This document shows, piece by piece, positions 9,200 to 19,715 of a DNA stretch of 64,000 bases. The stretch lies in contig NZ_CP113088.1 in NCBI RefSeq assembly GCF_026625145.1, positions 496,001 to 560,000 on the forward strand, written 5' to 3'. Source of the DNA: Lacinutrix neustonica. Its GTDB lineage: Bacteria > Bacteroidota > Bacteroidia > Flavobacteriales > Flavobacteriaceae. The notes beneath the pieces were generated by a model that was given only the letters and a program-made list of their open reading frames with translations, had not been told where the DNA came from and searched no databases. A program made the position numbers and the translations under genes. Positions within the stretch are counted from its first letter, which is position 1, and the number at the start of each line of letters is the position of its first letter.

Positions 9200-10949
9200 C
9201 TATTTGATATAGCTAAAGTATTTTAAAAGCACATCATCATTCTCATTTTTAGGGGTGAAAATCTCCAATAATTTTGGACGATCACTTGCATGATAAAATT
9301 CTGATAATGCTGCCTTTAATTCTCCTTCATTAGCGGCGCTCTCATATTCAAATCCATACAACTCACCTATTTTTTGTGCTTTTAAATGGTGAGTCGTTTC
9401 AAAATAAGTATCAAAATTCTCTGTGTTTTTATGACCTGGTAATATTCTAAAAATACCACCACCATTGTTATTAATAAGGAGTATTCTAAAATCTTTAGGA
9501 ATATAATTATTCCAAAGCGCATTACTGTCGTAAAAGAAACTCAAATCTCCAGTAACAAAGACCGTTTGCTTTTTAGACGCCAACGCTGCTCCAATAGCGG
9601 TACTTGTTGAACCATCAATACCACTAGTCCCACGATTACAAAACACTTGCAACGTTGGGTTTATATCAAATAGCTGTGCGTAACGAATGGCCGAACTGTT
9701 ACCAATTTGAAATTGAGTAGCGTTTGGAATACTTTTCAATAAAACATCAAATACTTTAAAATCACTAAATGGAATCACCCCCATGTATTTCTCATGTTTT
9801 TCACGTCTCGGAGTTCATCTCATGTAACCAAAAACTATTGTAATCACTCTCAATAGATGTTGTTTTTGGTAAAAACCTTGAAAAGAAATTATTTAAAGGG
9901 AGTTTGAACACATGATTCAAAATAAAAAAAGTATCATTCGCGGTATGTTCGCCTACATGCCAATGTTGTTTTGGCTGAAACACTCTTAAAAATTTCTTGA
10001 TTTTTTTGGACACGATTAACCCTCCAAAAGTTAAAAGTATCTCCGGTTTAAGGGCTTCGAATTCGTGTTCACTTAAAGCTCCTATAAGCTTATCTATACT
10101 TGGAATAAACCGTTTGTGGTGAATGTTAGACGTGGTTTCTGTCATGACCAAAACACTCGGGTCCTGCGCCAAAAGATCTAAATATTGTTGTTCAACGGCA
10201 TTAGGTTCATTAACCCCTACTAAAACCAGCTTTCGTTTTGATGTGTTCCAATCTTTTGCTAATGCCGTATAATCTATGGCTTCCGTTTGTTTTAGTACTA
10301 AAGGAACAACTTTAGGATTGACTGATAGCGTTTCAACCCTATCATACAACGGTTCATTAAAAGGACTATTTATATGAACCGGTCCTTTTTTAGAAATAGA
10401 CACGTTAAGCGCTTTATTGATTTCCAGTTCATTTTTTTCCTGAATGTCCTGCTGCACTATCAAATACTTTTCGTGTATGTTATTCGTGCTTTTAATGACT
10501 GGAATCGCCTCATTTACCCACTTGTTTTCATCTCTTAAATCTTCAGTTAAATTTGCTGAATAAAGGATGTGGTTTTTATATACAGACTCCTGATTAATGG
10601 TTTGTCCATCTCCAATACCTACCAAATGTTTTGGTCGATCTGCACTTAATACCACTAGAGGAATATTACTATAAAACGCTTCGGCTACTGCTGGATAATA
10701 ATTAAGTAAGGCACTTCCTGATGTGCAAACGACTGCCACTGGTTGGTGTATTTGTTGTGCAATCCCTAAAGCAAAAAAGGCCGCGCAGCGTTCATCTACA
10801 AGGCTATAGCACTTAAAAAAAGGATCGTACGTAAAGCCAATAGTTAATGGCGCATTTCTGCTACCTGGAGACAAAACGATGTGTTGAATATTCTTAGCTT
10901 TACAAAGCTGAATAATGGTTTGTGCGAGTGGAATTTTTGGGTACTTCAT
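9200..10949 (-). CDS. menD: SEPHCHC synthase (frameshifted)
   Basis: MenD is the ThDP-dependent enzyme that condenses isochorismate with 2-oxoglutarate. About 582 residues when repaired. The N-terminal part has VLSPGSRNAPLT and DERCAAFFALG with the catalytic glutamate. The C-terminal part has GTSGIDGSTSTAIGAA, GDLSFFYDSNAL and INNNGGGIFR, the ThDP-binding motifs. The ATG at 10949 is preferred to the TTG one codon earlier. The frame breaks near 9809 at tccgag on the coding strand, two bases short of ttccggag. menF follows upstream after 60 bases. No menH is present between menD and menF. Confidence 0.92.
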
Positions 10950-11012
10950 CAAGACACAAATTTAGTGAAATTATAGGTTTGGAATGTGGTCAACCCAACA
11001 AAATAAAAGAAA

Positions 11013-12128
11013 TTAAAACAATACTTTTTTCATGGTTTCTGCTTTATTCACGGTTTCTTCCCACTCTTTTTTAGGCATCGAATCTTTGGTAATCCCGCCT
11101 CCCACATAAATACTAGCCTGTACATCTGAGAGTTGCATGCACCGCAGATTAACATATAAGTTAGAGACCGTATTTACCAAGTTATAGGCGTTATTTTCCA
11201 CATTACGTCTATTGGTATTTCTAGAGGTACGTTCTTGACAATTTAATTCTCCTAAAAACCCCGTGTAAAATTCCCGTTTATAATTTTCGTTTTCAAGAAT
11301 GAATTGCTTTGCTGTTGCTTTTGGCAAACCACAAACAGCAGGCGTTGGATGCAACGCATCAACAATCGTTTTTAAATTGGAAGCTATTGTACCGAGAAAT
11401 TAAGGTTTGTAAATGCAAAAGGTTGCCCGCTCTAACCGTTTGAGTCGTTCCTACTTTTAACTGATGTACTGAAAACTTAAGGCTTTCAACTATAAAATCG
11501 GTAACCAATTGCTGTTCTTCGGTTTCTTTACTTTCCCATTTAGGAGCCGCATTTCCGGTATATTCTTGAGTGCCCGCTAAAGCCATTGTTTTAAACCGAT
11601 TCCCAGTGACACTTAATAAGGTTTCGGAGTAGCCCCAAGCCAAAGTCCGATCTTTGGATGATACCAACAATACACAAACGCTGTCGTGTAGACTTCAAGT
11701 AAACGCCTAAAAAGCTGAATGGGATTCCCTTGAGAGAGGGGTACCGTTTCTTTTCTTGAAACAACAACCTTTTTTAAATCTGTAGACGCAATGGTTTGAA
11801 TGGCTTTAACCACCAACGTGATATGATTTCCTTCTGCTTCTGTAGCAGGTAAGATTTCTTTGGTTTTACGGGACGCTAACGTTTCTTCTCTTACAAATTC
11901 AGTTTCAAATAATTGTGATTCTTTTAAAGGGGTAAGAATCGTTGGTGCTTCAGAATTAAAAGGCGCAAAAACAAATCCACTTTCGGTAAGGTTTTTAGAG
12001 GTATACACCACAGTATCCTGTTGAAAGAGGCCTTTTACCGTATTGGTCTTTGGTTTTCTATAGATTACGAAAGGTAAAGCATCTTCAAAGTGGTCACTGG
12101 CAATATCAAAAAAATCGTCTGAATTCAT
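11013..12128 (-). CDS. menF: Isochorismate synthase (two frameshifts)
   Basis: This chorismate-binding enzyme makes isochorismate for MenD. About 371 residues when repaired, starting at the ATG at 12126-12128. Motifs in order are [49 protein letters not shown] and [10 protein letters not shown], the set seen in MenF, EntC and anthranilate-synthase-like proteins. Frame breaks occur near 11626 (ccgaa for ccggaa) and 11394 (tctcgg for tccgg); restoring CCGG gives continuous family sequence at both. It begins right at the end of the thioesterase gene, so the order menI-menF-menD is likely one operon. Confidence 0.92.
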
Positions 12129-12129
12129 G

Positions 12130-12558
12130 CTATGCTTTTTTCTTAGGCAATGCAATGGTAGATAATCGGCAAATAGAAATTAAATTATCATGATCATCTG
12201 TAATTCTAATATCTAATAACTGAGTGGTTCTACCTTTATGTAAAAAGGTTGCTTTCGCGTATACAAAGCCGTCTTTCACACTTTTAATATGATTGGCAGT
12301 AATTTCAAGTCCACGAACGAACATGTCTTGCGTTTCAATAAAAATATGAGAGGCAAAACTACCAACGCTTTCTGCTAAGGCCGCTGTAGCACCACCGTGC
12401 AAAACACCGTCCGGTTGATGTACTTTTGGTGTTACTGGCATTCCGGCGATTAAAAAATCATGCCCATAATCCACAATTTCAATGTCTAAGGTCTCCATTA
12501 ATGTGTTTTTTGAGGCCGCATTAGCTTTTTGTAAGACTTCGTTTTTAGTTAAACTCAT
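12130..12558 (-). CDS. menI: Hotdog thioesterase, probable DHNA-CoA hydrolase
   Basis: A 142-residue PaaI/YdiI-type hotdog protein. Motifs are VHQPDGVLHGGATAALAES with the catalytic glutamate, GLEITANHIKSV and RTTQLLDIRITDD, close in pattern to E. coli YdiI (MenI), which hydrolyses dihydroxynaphthoyl-CoA. The gene is joined directly to menF, which supports the menaquinone role by context. A general PaaI-type activity cannot be ruled out from sequence. It is the first gene of the menI-menF-menD group. Confidence 0.8.
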   Translation of the reverse strand: MSLTKNEVLQKANAASKNTLMETLDIEIVDYGHDFLIAGMPVTPKVHQPDGVLHGGATAALAESVGSFASHIFIETQDMFVRGLEITANHIKSVKDGFVYAKATFLHKGRTTQLLDIRITDDHDNLISICRLSTIALPKKKA

Positions 12559-12567
12559 GTTTTTACT

Positions 12568-12590
12568 GTATTTTTAAGCTGTAAAAATAC
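12568..12590. promoter_or_regulatory. Palindrome in the divergent menI/hydrolase promoter region
   Basis: A perfect 9-5-9 inverted repeat, arms GTATTTTTA and TAAAAATAC, fills the 46-base gap between two divergent start codons. Each arm reads as a TAnnTTTA element, close to the Bacteroidota -7 consensus TAnnTTTG. It may be two back-to-back promoters, an operator, or both. Confidence 0.4.
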
Positions 12591-12604
12591 GAAACAAACA
12601 CGCA

Positions 12605-13257
12605 ATGCATTCCACTGAAAAAGAAATATTTTTTACTGTTAAAAAAACCTATTCTACGCTAAACACCTTGACTGAAAAAACAAAATACATTTGGTTTGTT
12701 TGTCATGGCATGGGGTATCTAAGTAAATACTTTATTCGCTATTTCAAAGATTTAAAGGCTGACGAACATTATATCATTGCGCCTCAAGCCCCAAGTTTAT
12801 ATTATCAAGGTTCCAATTTTAAACACGTTGGTGCCAGTTGGTTAACTAAAGAAAATACGACCTTAGAAACTGACAATATTTTTAAATATTTTGACGCCGT
12901 TATGGAGGCCGAAAAGATTCGAGAAGGCACGAATTTCATTGTTTTAGGCTATTCTCAAGGCGTTAGTGTGGCTACTCGTTATATTGCTAAACGACAACTG
13001 CCATGCCATCACTTGGTTTTACACTCGGAGGTATCCCTAAAGAGTTGGTTCCTGAGGATTTTAAGTTCTTAAAAGCAAAGGTGTCTTTGGTTTATGGTAC
13101 AGAAGATGAATATATAAATAGAGAACGGGCAGCTTATGAAAAGGAACGGGCTGAAGCATTATTTGGAACAAACCTAGAAATTATTCCTTTTGAAGGAAAA
13201 CACGTGGTGAATGTCAATTTTATAAATGGTTTAATTAGATATGACCTTAGAAAATAA
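12605..13257 (+). CDS. Alpha/beta hydrolase, phospholipase/carboxylesterase-like (frameshifted)
   Basis: About 217 residues when repaired. The nucleophile elbow GYSQG follows the strand NFIVLGY, an acidic residue sits in YGTEDEYI, and the catalytic histidine in FEGKHVVN. This order fits small carboxylesterases and lysophospholipases (DLH/Abhydrolase_2 type). No signal peptide is seen. The frame breaks near 13025 at cactcggagg; cactccggagg restores HSGGIPKEL. The stop overlaps the start of the acetyltransferase gene, so the two are translated together. The substrate is unknown. Confidence 0.8.
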
Positions 13258-13804
13258 CCGCGTAAAACTCATGCTTTTAGATTTGAGCAATTACCATTAT
13301 TTAGTAAATATCGCTCAAGAAAAAGACCTTATCTTCTACTCGCCTAGTGATATCTCAACACCCGAAAAACTAAAGGCTTATGTACAAGTGGCTGTCAATG
13401 GTTACTACCAGAAAACCACGTTAGCATTTATTATATATGACAAAGAAAAGCAAGCCTATGCTGGCAGTACACGGTTTGGACTTATAAACCATAAAAGCAA
13501 AGTGCTACACATTGGCTGGACGTGGTTAGGTGATGATTTTCAAGGCACAGGATTGAATAAAAATATTAAGTTTTTAATGCTACAACACGCTTTTGAAACC
13601 CTTCAGTTTGAAAAAGTAGAATTTAGAATTGATGAACGTAATTCTAAATCCGGAAAAGCTGTTGAAAAAATTGGAGCTACGCTGGAAGGCGTGTTAAAAC
13701 AAGACACTCTAATGCTAGACGGATTTAGACGAAGCACGTGTTGTTATGGCATTTTGAAGGGGGAATGGCATGCGATAAAAAATGTTGCTTTTAGTGGGTT
13801 TTAG
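13241..13804 (+). CDS. GNAT family N-acetyltransferase (RimJ/RimL type)
   Basis: A 187-residue acetyltransferase of the Acetyltransf_3 kind, related to those acting on ribosomal protein N-termini. The core strand GWTWLGDDFQGTGLNKNIKFLML holds the acetyl-CoA loop, followed by VEFRIDERNSKSGKAVEKIGATLEGVLK, where the N-S-x-x-A-x-x-KIGA signature is clear. It overlaps the hydrolase gene by 17 bases. The acceptor is unknown. The frame is intact. Confidence 0.85.
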   Translation: MTLENNRVKLMLLDLSNYHYLVNIAQEKDLIFYSPSDISTPEKLKAYVQVAVNGYYQKTTLAFIIYDKEKQAYAGSTRFGLINHKSKVLHIGWTWLGDDFQGTGLNKNIKFLMLQHAFETLQFEKVEFRIDERNSKSGKAVEKIGATLEGVLKQDTLMLDGFRRSTCCYGILKGEWHAIKNVAFSGF

Positions 13805-14012
13805 TTTTTTTTATAAGGTTTAATCTAACGCAATTAGAGATCTAGAAGTAATGATGCTGTCCATTTTTAAGTACGCCCAATTTTATATTTGGAAGTCTTT
13901 CAGATTACGTTGAACTTTGTTCAACCTCCGAAAGCTGCATATACGATGCTTCATTTATTGTTTTGCAATTAAACACCTTGTTCCCTGAAACAGAATTTTA
14001 TTTTCATTTGGA

Positions 14013-15996
14013 TCAGCGCTCATCTGCTTTAAAAGCGCCGCGCATATGCAGTATCCATTGAGATTCATCTAGAGGCGACACGCCTTTGTAGCTCCTCACT
14101 TTGTCATTAGTAGTGGTGGTTTTCTTATACCCATCAAGCGTTAGTTTAAGACGTCCTTTCCCGGAGGTTGTCGCGTTAAATTTAATAGAATAATTCATGG
14201 CAGCGGCTACTGAAACTCTTCCTCTTATAATGAAAAAATCATTCTCAAAAACAGGAGCATCTATCTCAGCATTCATTTGGTTTAAATCACTAGAAAGCGG
14301 CCCTAATAAATCCTGATTGGCTTTAATTTCAAAAGCATACATAGGTTCTAAAAGATCTGTTCCTGCATTTTCTAATCCTCTGAGCACGCCCATTGGAGTG
14401 GCTAATAGAAAATCTCCTGGGTTGGAGTGTACCGTATGTTCAGAACCTTCTATAAGCGTAATGGTTAAATCAGTGACTTCGTAACCCTTAATGCCTTGTT
14501 TTAAAGACCAAGGAATGGCTCGCTTGACCTCATTAATATATTTGTTACTAATGTCTGTCGTTCTTACCTTGGAAGTAAATGAAACACCACTTCCTAGTGG
14601 TGCTGGCTCTATTAAGAAGGTCATAATGGCCCAGCACGGTTTTGGCATCCAATAACGTACATAGCCTTCCGCTGACGCAGTAGGTGTTTCTTTATAAATC
14701 ACTTTAGGTTCGAGGAATTCTGCGGCAATCGCCCATCTTTGGGCTAAGCTATCTTTCAAAACCTCTGTTTGAATTGGACCTAAAATTTTTAGGTGAAACT
14801 CTCTTTCTTCCTTATACCATTTAAAATCTAACATAGGATCCTCCATATTAAGAATCTCTAAAGCCTCGCCTAATTTCTGATAATCTTTATCTTCAGTTGC
14901 CTTTACTTCCACTCCCAAGACCACAGTACTAATCTTCGAAAAGTCATCATCTAGATTTTCAGTGCCTAACACATCTCCCGAAAGGATCATATCAGAAGTT
15001 GTGATAACTCCTATCTCTCCTTTTTCCAGTTTAGGACATTGCTCTAGATTTCCAAGCTGCGGTTTAAAGATCTGATTTATTTTAATGTCCTTACCGAGCT
15101 GCTGAGATCGAATGCTGTCTTTGGTTTTAAGCAGACCTCCATAAGATTTTATGTACACGAGTCTTCCTAATTTTTCATTGAACTCTACTTTAAAAACCTT
15201 AGCAGCTGCGACTGAGTAGTAGGTTTTAGATTGGGGCATCAACGTTTCCATGCTGTTTAGCAAACCTTCTATCCCCAGTCCTAGCTTAGCACTTCCGAAG
15301 AGAACACCATGTAGCTCTCCAGTTTTTATGTACCGAGTAGCTTTCTCTAGAATGTGTGCTAAATCAGCAATATCTCCTTCCAAATAACGTGCTAGAAAAG
15401 GCTCATCACAGTCCGCTAAATTCTCTAAAGAGGCATCAAGGAGCGTCGCGTTGATATGATTCCCACACCCTGTAAACGGTACCAATTTAGGTTTGTCTCG
15501 GATCAGATAAATCGGGGAAGTTTAGTGCGAAAAGGGCAGCGCCTAATTCTATTTGAAAATCTAAAAAAACCTGCGCTGTATCTACTCCATCCCGATCGAT
15601 TTTATTAAAGAAAATGATGACAGGTAATTTACGCTCCATCAAGCGCTCCCATAAGTTAAGCGTGTGAGCTTGCACGCCTTCTTTTGCAGAAACCACTAGT
15701 ATTACAGCATCCAATATGGAAAGCGAACGATCTACTTCAGCAGAAAAATCAACATGCCCTGGTGTATCTACCAGCTGGAATTCGTTGTGCTTCCAAGAGA
15801 AATTAACGGCCGATGCTTTGATAGAAATCCCTCTACTTTTCTCCATGGCTAACCCATCGGTAATAGCAGAACCTTTATCTACACTACCCTGAGATGTGGT
15901 TGCCCCTGAATGATGCAGCAGACACTCGGTAATTGAAGTCTTCCCAGCATCTACATGGGCTAAAATCCCTATAGTTAAAACTGTTTTATCTAACAT
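14013..15996 (-). CDS. Tet(M)-like ribosomal-protection GTPase (frameshifted)
   Basis: An EF-G-like translational GTPase of about 660 residues, the size of Tet(M)/Tet(O)/Tet(Q) proteins. G motifs are AHVDAGKTSITE, RGISIKAS, DTPGHVDF and NKIDRDG. Domain IV-V stretches such as EPAPLGSGVSF, EGSEHTVHSNPGDF and GTDLLEPMYAF follow Tet ribosomal protection proteins better than EF-G. The frame breaks near 15500 at tccgag, repaired by ttccggag. It could be a chromosomal resistance or translation-rescue factor; sequence alone does not prove tetracycline resistance. An imperfect hairpin (GGAGATC/GATCCCC, 16009-16028) sits just before the start. Confidence 0.8.
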
Positions 15997-16340
15997 AAGT
16001 TCGGCAGTGGAGATCTAAGCAGATCCCCCTTTTTTGTATGACCTATTTTTTTAGGAGGTATATTTTTAAAGGTTAGTTAGTTGGTTTTTACTTTCGCTTT
16101 AGCTTACTTATTGTAGTCATTGTAGATACTATTCTCTTGATCTAAAATCGTTTGTATAGGCAGCCCATCTCATCAAAGGTATTTTATACTAGTTGTTAAG
16201 CGTTTTTAATTTTTTTAAAATCAGAAATCAATACTTCAACTATTTTTTTAAGCTTTCATTCACAATATGACCTGGCTAAAAAACTGAATAAACTTACTTT
16301 CTCTGTTTTAAGTTACTGTTATACTTAGCGCATATGCATC
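15997..16340. other. Intergenic region upstream of the Tet-like gene
   Basis: About 340 bases without a recognisable gene. The only structure noted is an imperfect stem at 16009-16028, 12 bases ahead of the Tet-like start, which could fold over the translation start. This is weak evidence for leader control. Confidence 0.3.
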
Positions 16341-16826
16341 TCAATTATAAACTTCATTTTCTAAAGCTAACAAATGAGAAACCTTGCCCGCTTCATTTTT
16401 TAAAGGGAAAATTTCGATATCACAAACGTACTCTTGTCCATTTTTTCTATAGTTTATAACGCGTTCTTTAAAATGAAGTTCCTTTTTTATATTATCTCTT
16501 ATTACTTTTAAAGCGGCTATTGAAGAATTTTCTCCTTGTAAAAACTTAGGCCGCTTTCCTTTTGAATAATTGGCAGCATAACCTGTCATTTGCACAAAAC
16601 CTTTATTAACCCATTGAATCTCTTGATCTATATTTGTTAATACAATCGCTTCAAATGTATTTTCCTTCAGTGCTTTTTCAACATCAAAAGACCAATTAAA
16701 CTTTTCTTTAAACTCATTGAGTATTTCAATTTCAGTATTTGTAGTAAATGCTTCTGCTTGCCTTTGAAGATATAGAGCATACAAATCCCAACTCTTTAAT
16801 GGTGCCCTAAGCGGTGTATTTTTCAT
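16341..16826 (-). CDS. Single-domain LOV-like PAS protein lacking the photoactive cysteine
   Basis: A 161-residue protein with one PAS domain, starting near residue 50 (ALKENTFEAIVLTN). The segment GYAANYSKGKRPKFLQGENS aligns with the LOV signature GRNCRFLQG, but the photoactive cysteine position is proline (RPKFLQ). The rest, including NYRKNGQEYVCDIEIFPLKNEAG, is typical of LOV/PAS_9. The N-terminal 45 residues form a helix-rich extension. There is no output domain, so it would act through partner proteins. Whether it binds flavin is unknown. Confidence 0.75.
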   Translation of the reverse strand: MKNTPLRAPLKSWDLYALYLQRQAEAFTTNTEIEILNEFKEKFNWSFDVEKALKENTFEAIVLTNIDQEIQWVNKGFVQMTGYAANYSKGKRPKFLQGENSSIAALKVIRDNIKKELHFKERVINYRKNGQEYVCDIEIFPLKNEAGKVSHLLALENEVYN

Positions 16827-17121
16827 TTGGTCTCATTTTTAAATTTAGGTGGCACGAAACAGACGTTGAAGAGAAATAAGTACGCGACTAATAACTATCA
16901 ATACGCCCTATTTCGCTGTAGCATTATGGCTGTCATTTAATTAAGGTAAGTCATTTGCCTTATAATTACCACTATTATTAAACCGATGCGCGACAGTTGA
17001 TGATTTTATCACAAACCCTGTTTACAGCTTTCTAAACCATCTTAATAGCAGCAAATATAGTATTTATCTCTAAGGGAAATGCTATGGGGTTATTGTAAAA
17101 GACGTATGTGATGTCTCTTTA

Positions 17122-18395
17122 TTAATTACAATCGAAACATTTAATTAAATGATCAGGCAAATTAAGATTTTTAGAGCCTTTTAAGGGCTCATTTAGAAGG
17201 CCTTGTTCATCTATAATTCTTTTAAATTCTTTAGCATATTCGACAAGATGCTCGCGTCCGGCTTTTATTTTTTCTATAATCTCTTGACCATCCAAATGTG
17301 AAATTTCTTTTGGCCAAACCCTAAGAGCCTCCTGTAGTACATTATCAGTTAGTAGTTGCTGAAGGTTTTGAGCTTCCATTACAAAAAGGGAATCCGATGT
17401 ACGGTATAAAAAATAGCGATCAAAAGGGTACACTAACCCAGGCATATACTCTATTTCTTTGGTGAACGGTCGCAACTCAGGAACAATGTTTTCGTTGCTT
17501 AATATTGTTGGTATGACCCCTTCTGTTTTAAAAAAAGCATTATCACGGTCTCCCGCTATTGGTATCGCCCTGTATTTTTCATTTTCCTTTTGAACCATCC
17601 ATCCCCATTGCTTAGCATGTCTATCCCAATCTCCAATAAGGAAGTCAAACAACCGGGCTCTTATTAATGTTGGTTTATCAATAGAAATATTTTTACCATA
17701 GTCTACTTTTAGTTCTTGTAAATCGTCTGTCGCAATAATCTCAATAACATTTTTAAATGTGGTCCAATTGCCATGGCTATTCGTTTCATACTCCAAAAGA
17801 AATAGACGATTGCCGTATTCTTCATTGTATTTCCCTAGTATTTTTTGTTTAGGAACGAACACTATTTTGGGATGTGTGCTCAATAGGTTGGCTTGTTTTG
17901 ATAATTCTGCAGCTAATACAGCTCCATAAGGATGTTGTGCAGAAATACCATCGACAATAATGTTTTCTAACCCCAAGGTTCCGCAAAGTCAGGGATTAAA
18001 GCTTTTGGGTTCTTATTTATACTTCTTATGGTATATTCAACACCTTTATGCGATTTTAATTTCAAAGATTGAGTTTGCTTGCCGCCACCTTTTTTTAAAA
18101 CTTCCATCCCTCCCTTTAGGGAATCTAAAAATAATACGGGTACTTTTATAGGAGTCTCCCAAGCTTCTCGATAGTGTTCGCCTTGCATAAGACGTTTAAT
18201 TTCATCGGCTTCATAAAGCGTGCTAGCCGCAATTAAAACAGAGTCTAACGTTCGAAAATTTACCGTTTCAATATTATGCATTCCAACAATTTTGGCGGTC
18301 TTAAATTCTTCTTCAGTACCTGACAAGGACCAATAAATTAGCCCCACAAAAACGACAATAATAATACCTATAAATAAACCAATTTTCTTCAACAT
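17122..18395 (-). CDS. Membrane-anchored protein with kinase-like D-x-D-R-H motif (frameshifted)
   Basis: About 424 residues when repaired. Residues 4-24 form one membrane anchor, so the rest is probably periplasmic. The C-terminal half contains RARLFDFLIGDWDRHAKQW and IAGDRDNAF, a pattern that recalls the catalytic region of HipA/FAM20-like kinase folds, where D-x-D-R-H precedes a later acidic metal ligand. I treat that as a suggestion only. The break near 17975 lies in a run of four G; five G would give AEPWGLENII. No gene partner is obvious. Confidence 0.5.
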
Positions 18396-18585
18396 TGTTT
18401 TCTTTTAGCAGATTATACAAAGTAAAGTGTAAAAAACGAAAAGAGAAAGCCTATTAAAAATACTTTTTAACTTATACGAAATAAATTCTAAATAATTTGT
18501 GTTTTATAGTAAATACCTTCAAAATTATCTTATAATTGCTATCCCAAGTATAAACATATGAGTACTATCCCTTTAACCTACAAAT

Positions 18586-19665
18586 ATGACTCCAAAATCA
18601 CATTCCTCTTTGGTAACAGCCCTTCTGTTTACCCATCTCATTTTTGCTCAAATTCCTATAGACTATTATGAAAGTGCTGAAAATTTAGCGGATGATAGCC
18701 TCAAATTTGAGTTAAATAATATTATAGATAATCACATCGAATTCTCTTACACGAGTACCAACACAGACGTGTGGGATATTTTAAAAGATACCGATAGAGA
18801 TCCAAATAATGTAAATAATGTCGTCCTTATTTATTCAGGAGTCTCTGTAGATGCTGCTCAAGAATATAATTCGGGAAATGGTTGGACTAGAGAGCACGTT
18901 TGGGCCAAATCGCGTGGTGACTTTGGTACGACTAGGGGACCTGGAACAGATGTTCACGCGTTAAGGCCTTTAGATAACACTACAAATAGTATACGCAACA
19001 ATAGGAGTTTTAATAATTGCTCCAATTGTCAAAATGTAACCGATAAATGGGGCAATATTACAGGTTCACAAACAGACACCGTGGATTGGTCTTTTGAGCC
19101 TCGTGATGATGTTAAGGGCGATGTTGCAAGAATGTTGTTTTATATGGTTGTTCGTTACGAAGGCCTGGACGCATATCCCGATTTAGAACCTACTGAATGG
19201 ATGCTCCCAAATGGAAATAATGAGCCTGTACATGGCGTGTGGTCTACTTTAATGGATTGGCACCGTAATGATCCTGTTGATGCCTGGGAAGAAAATAGAA
19301 ATGACATCATTTATTATGCTTATCAACATAATAGAAACCCTTTTATAGATTATCCTGAGTTAGCGGAACATCTCCGGGGCACAGCCATTGGTGTAGATTG
19401 GCCTATAGATCAGGTTTTAAGTCTTACCACATTCAAGGATACATACGTTACTATTTACCCTAACCCTGCTTCTAATATTATAAATATTACCGGATTAGAC
19501 TCCAAAACGAAGCTCTCTATTTATGATATGACTGGAAGAAAGGTGTTACAAACAAGAGTTGATAATGACAGTAACAGCATCAATGTCTCACAATTACATG
19601 GCATATATATGATTCACATGGTATCTGAAAACCAAGTGATTTCAAAAAGAATAATTATAAACTAA
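18586..19665 (+). CDS. Secreted endonuclease I with T9SS C-terminal domain
   Basis: A 359-residue extracellular nuclease. A signal peptide ends near residue 22 (LIFAQ). The EndoI/NucM core contains GWTREHVWAKSRGDFG (residues 99-114) with the catalytic His-Asn type beta-beta-metal region, TDVHALRPLD, NNRSFNNC and YMVVRYEG. From about residue 288 a Por secretion tail follows (TIYPNPASNIINI ... ISKRIIIN), so it is exported by the type IX system and kept on or released from the surface. It probably degrades extracellular DNA for nutrients. The frame is intact. Confidence 0.92.
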   Translation: MTPKSHSSLVTALLFTHLIFAQIPIDYYESAENLADDSLKFELNNIIDNHIEFSYTSTNTDVWDILKDTDRDPNNVNNVVLIYSGVSVDAAQEYNSGNGWTREHVWAKSRGDFGTTRGPGTDVHALRPLDNTTNSIRNNRSFNNCSNCQNVTDKWGNITGSQTDTVDWSFEPRDDVKGDVARMLFYMVVRYEGLDAYPDLEPTEWMLPNGNNEPVHGVWSTLMDWHRNDPVDAWEENRNDIIYYAYQHNRNPFIDYPELAEHLRGTAIGVDWPIDQVLSLTTFKDTYVTIYPNPASNIINITGLDSKTKLSIYDMTGRKVLQTRVDNDSNSINVSQLHGIYMIHMVSENQVISKRIIIN

Positions 19666-19715
19666 TCTCTATAAAAAAATATCTAAGTTTACATTATTAA
19701 GCAATTAATAACTTG

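Noticed and set aside
17960..18151. Plus-strand ORF opposite the kinase-like gene
   Set aside because: It is a shadow of the minus-strand gene, with no motif of its own.
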